Assembly (NCBI GenBank): GCA_018663165.1
Contig: JABJES010000195.1
Span: 1 to 7,242, forward strand
Direction: 5' to 3'
Length of the DNA: 7,242 nucleotides
From: Rhodospirillaceae bacterium
GTDB taxonomy: Bacteria > Pseudomonadota > Alphaproteobacteria > UBA11136
The number at the start of each line of letters is the position of its first letter. The first letter of the stretch is position 1. Positions 5,726 through 7,242 of this stretch are shown here, piece by piece. The position numbers and the translations under genes are program-made. The notes beneath the pieces were generated by a model. It saw only the letters and a list, made by a program, of their open reading frames with translations, was not told where the DNA came from and did not search any database.

Positions 5726-7242
5726 ATGCTGCTGGGCCTCTCGATCCGCAATGTCGTCCTTATCGAACAGCTTGATCTCGGCCTTAAACCCGGACTCTGC
5801 GTGTTGACCGGCGAGACAGGGGCGGGAAAGTCGATCCTTCTTGATGCCTTGGGGTTGGCCCTGGGGTTCAGGGCCGAACGTAATCTGGTCCGCGCCGGGG
5901 CCGATCAGGCAGTGGCCAGCGCCGAGTTTGAAATCACCGCCGACCATCCAGCACACGCCCTGCTTAAAGAGCAGGGATTTGAGAGTGGCGACACCCTGAC
6001 ATTGCGCCGAATCCTCAGCAAGGACGGGCGATCACGCGCTTTCATCAACGACCAACCAGCCAGCGTCGGACTGTTGCGCCAGCTGGGGGACATGATGATC
6101 GAGATCGAAGGCCAGTTCGCCGAACAAGGGTTACTCAACCCGGCCACTCACCGCGATACCCTCGATGCCTATGGCAGTCTGGGGAGTGAAAAGGCCGCGA
6201 CCGCCGAAACCTGGGAAAAGTGGCGCATCGCGCTTGAAACCCTGGAAAGCGCCAAAGGAGCACTGTCCCGCGCCCTCGAAGAAGAAGCCGAACTTAAGGA
6301 ATTTGTCGACGAGCTCGATAACCTCGCCCCTGAAACAGGCGAAGAGACCAAACTTGCCGAAACCCGCACCCTGATGATGCACCGGGAACAACTCATCGCG
6401 GCGATGAATGCGGCCCGTGACGGGCTGAGCGAAGAAAGCGGTAAATCTGGCGGTGTCGAGGACAGGCTTCGCAGCGCCTTGAGCGCCCTGGAAAAAGTCG
6501 CCGACAAGGCTCCCGGCAAGCTCGACGGCGCCATCGCCGCCTTAGAGCGCACCCTCATTGAATGCGCCGAGGCAGAGGCACAGCTTGCCACCTTGGGCGG
6601 AGAGCTGGACATGGATAGCACAGAGCAGGCACGGATCGAGGACCGGCTGTTTGCCTTGCGTGACGCAGCAAAAAAGCATCGCGTCACGGTAGATGAGCTC
6701 CCCGTCTTGCGCCAGGAGCTCGCCGCCCGCCTTGAGGCAGTCAGTGGCGGTGAAAACAGTCTCAACAAACTTGCCGAAGCAGAGCGTGCTGCCCATGGTG
6801 CCTATACCAAGGCCGCCGGCATCCTCTCAAGGGGCAGAGATAAAGCGGCCAGCGCTCTGGATGCCGCCGTCGCCATTGAGCTGCCCGCTCTGAAGCTGGA
6901 AAAGGCGGTCTTTTGCACCCGTGCCGTGCCCTTAGAAGAGGCTGATTGGGGCGAGAATGGCTGTGAAAAGGTCTATTTCGAGGTTTCGACCAATCCCGGC
7001 GCTGCCCCTGGCCCCCTCAACAAGATCGCCTCGGGCGGTGAGCTGGCACGCTTTATGCTGGCGCTCAAAGTCGCAGTGGCACAAACCGGCGATGCTGGCA
7101 CCCTTGTATTCGACGAGGTGGACAGCGGTGTCGGTGGGGCGGTGGCGGCCGCCGTCGGCGAGCGGCTGGCCAAGCTCGGCAAGGGCCGGCAGGTTCTGGT
7201 TATCACCCATTCGGCCCAGGTTGCAGCCCGGGGCAGCCATCA
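5726..7242 (+). CDS. recN: RecN, SMC-like DNA repair ATPase (3' end outside window)
   Basis: RecN is a cytoplasmic SMC-family ATPase that acts early in recombinational repair of double-strand breaks. The frame from ATG 5726 is open to the window edge, giving 505 complete codons of an expected total near 555. The N-terminal ATPase half begins MLLGLSIRNVVLIEQLDL and carries the Walker A motif GETGAGKS (29-36), with the family-typical DGRSRAFIND (about 100-109). A central region rich in Ala, Glu, Leu and Lys, roughly residues 150-390, fits the antiparallel coiled-coil arm. The C-terminal half has the ABC signature ASGGELARFMLALK (435-448), Walker B with LVFDEVDSG (460-468) and the switch histidine in VITHSAQVAARG (H495). 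All ATPase motifs are intact. The gene lies 9 bp after bamD, so co-transcription is likely. No LexA-type operator is evident just upstream, but such sites vary among alphaproteobacteria. Confidence 0.96.
   Translation, partial: MLLGLSIRNVVLIEQLDLGLKPGLCVLTGETGAGKSILLDALGLALGFRAERNLVRAGADQAVASAEFEITADHPAHALLKEQGFESGDTLTLRRILSKDGRSRAFINDQPASVGLLRQLGDMMIEIEGQFAEQGLLNPATHRDTLDAYGSLGSEKAATAETWEKWRIALETLESAKGALSRALEEEAELKEFVDELDNLAPETGEETKLAETRTLMMHREQLIAAMNAARDGLSEESGKSGGVEDRLRSALSALEKVADKAPGKLDGAIAALERTLIECAEAEAQLATLGGELDMDSTEQARIEDRLFALRDAAKKHRVTVDELPVLRQELAARLEAVSGGENSLNKLAEAERAAHGAYTKAAGILSRGRDKAASALDAAVAIELPALKLEKAVFCTRAVPLEEADWGENGCEKVYFEVSTNPGAAPGPLNKIASGGELARFMLALKVAVAQTGDAGTLVFDEVDSGVGGAVAAAVGERLAKLGKGRQVLVITHSAQVAARGSH

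Noticed and set aside
6169..6796. Antisense Ser/Arg-rich ORFs opposite recN
   Set aside because: They mirror the Ala/Glu-rich coiled-coil codons of recN, which is clearly the coding strand.

Overview
The window is a compact, entirely plus-strand stretch of a bacterial chromosome. It holds the 3' end of the division and cell wall (dcw) cluster and the genes next to it: ftsQ (3' end only), ftsA, ftsZ, lpxC, bamD and recN (5' part only). The likely source is an alphaproteobacterium, probably of the Rhodospirillales type with moderate GC. Reasons are the FtsZ with a very long linker ending in [16 protein letters not shown], the FtsQ tail with the AIDLRLPDRLV segment, and the order ftsQ-ftsA-ftsZ-lpxC-bamD-recN. 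This assignment comes from recalled family features, not from a database search.

Region by region: positions 2-187 encode the last 61 residues of FtsQ. A 58 bp gap then leads to ftsA (246-1487, GTG start), and a 90 bp gap with a strong Shine-Dalgarno site leads to ftsZ (1578-3386). The ftsZ transcript appears to end at a convincing intrinsic terminator (3456-3502). An AT-rich leader with no clear promoter precedes lpxC (3595-4587). The 190 bp gap after lpxC holds a small hairpin (4639-4657) and sigma70-like promoter elements (about 4694-4738). These precede bamD (4778-5716) and recN (5726 to the window edge), which are 9 bp apart and probably one transcript. No gap exceeds 300 bp.

Functionally, FtsQ, FtsA and FtsZ build the division machinery: FtsZ forms the ring, FtsA tethers it to the membrane, and FtsQ belongs to the later FtsQLB regulatory complex. 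LpxC commits precursors to lipid A synthesis, and BamD is a lipoprotein of the outer membrane beta-barrel assembly complex. The block therefore links septation with outer membrane building. RecN is an SMC-like protein of double-strand break repair.

I found no mobile element, CRISPR array, tRNA, rRNA or new defence-type system. The window is best read as a conserved core region. The points worth a second look are small: a possible 14-codon upstream ORF overlapping the ftsA start, the long FtsZ linker with motif-like islands, the LpxC termini, and short repeats in the intergenic regions.
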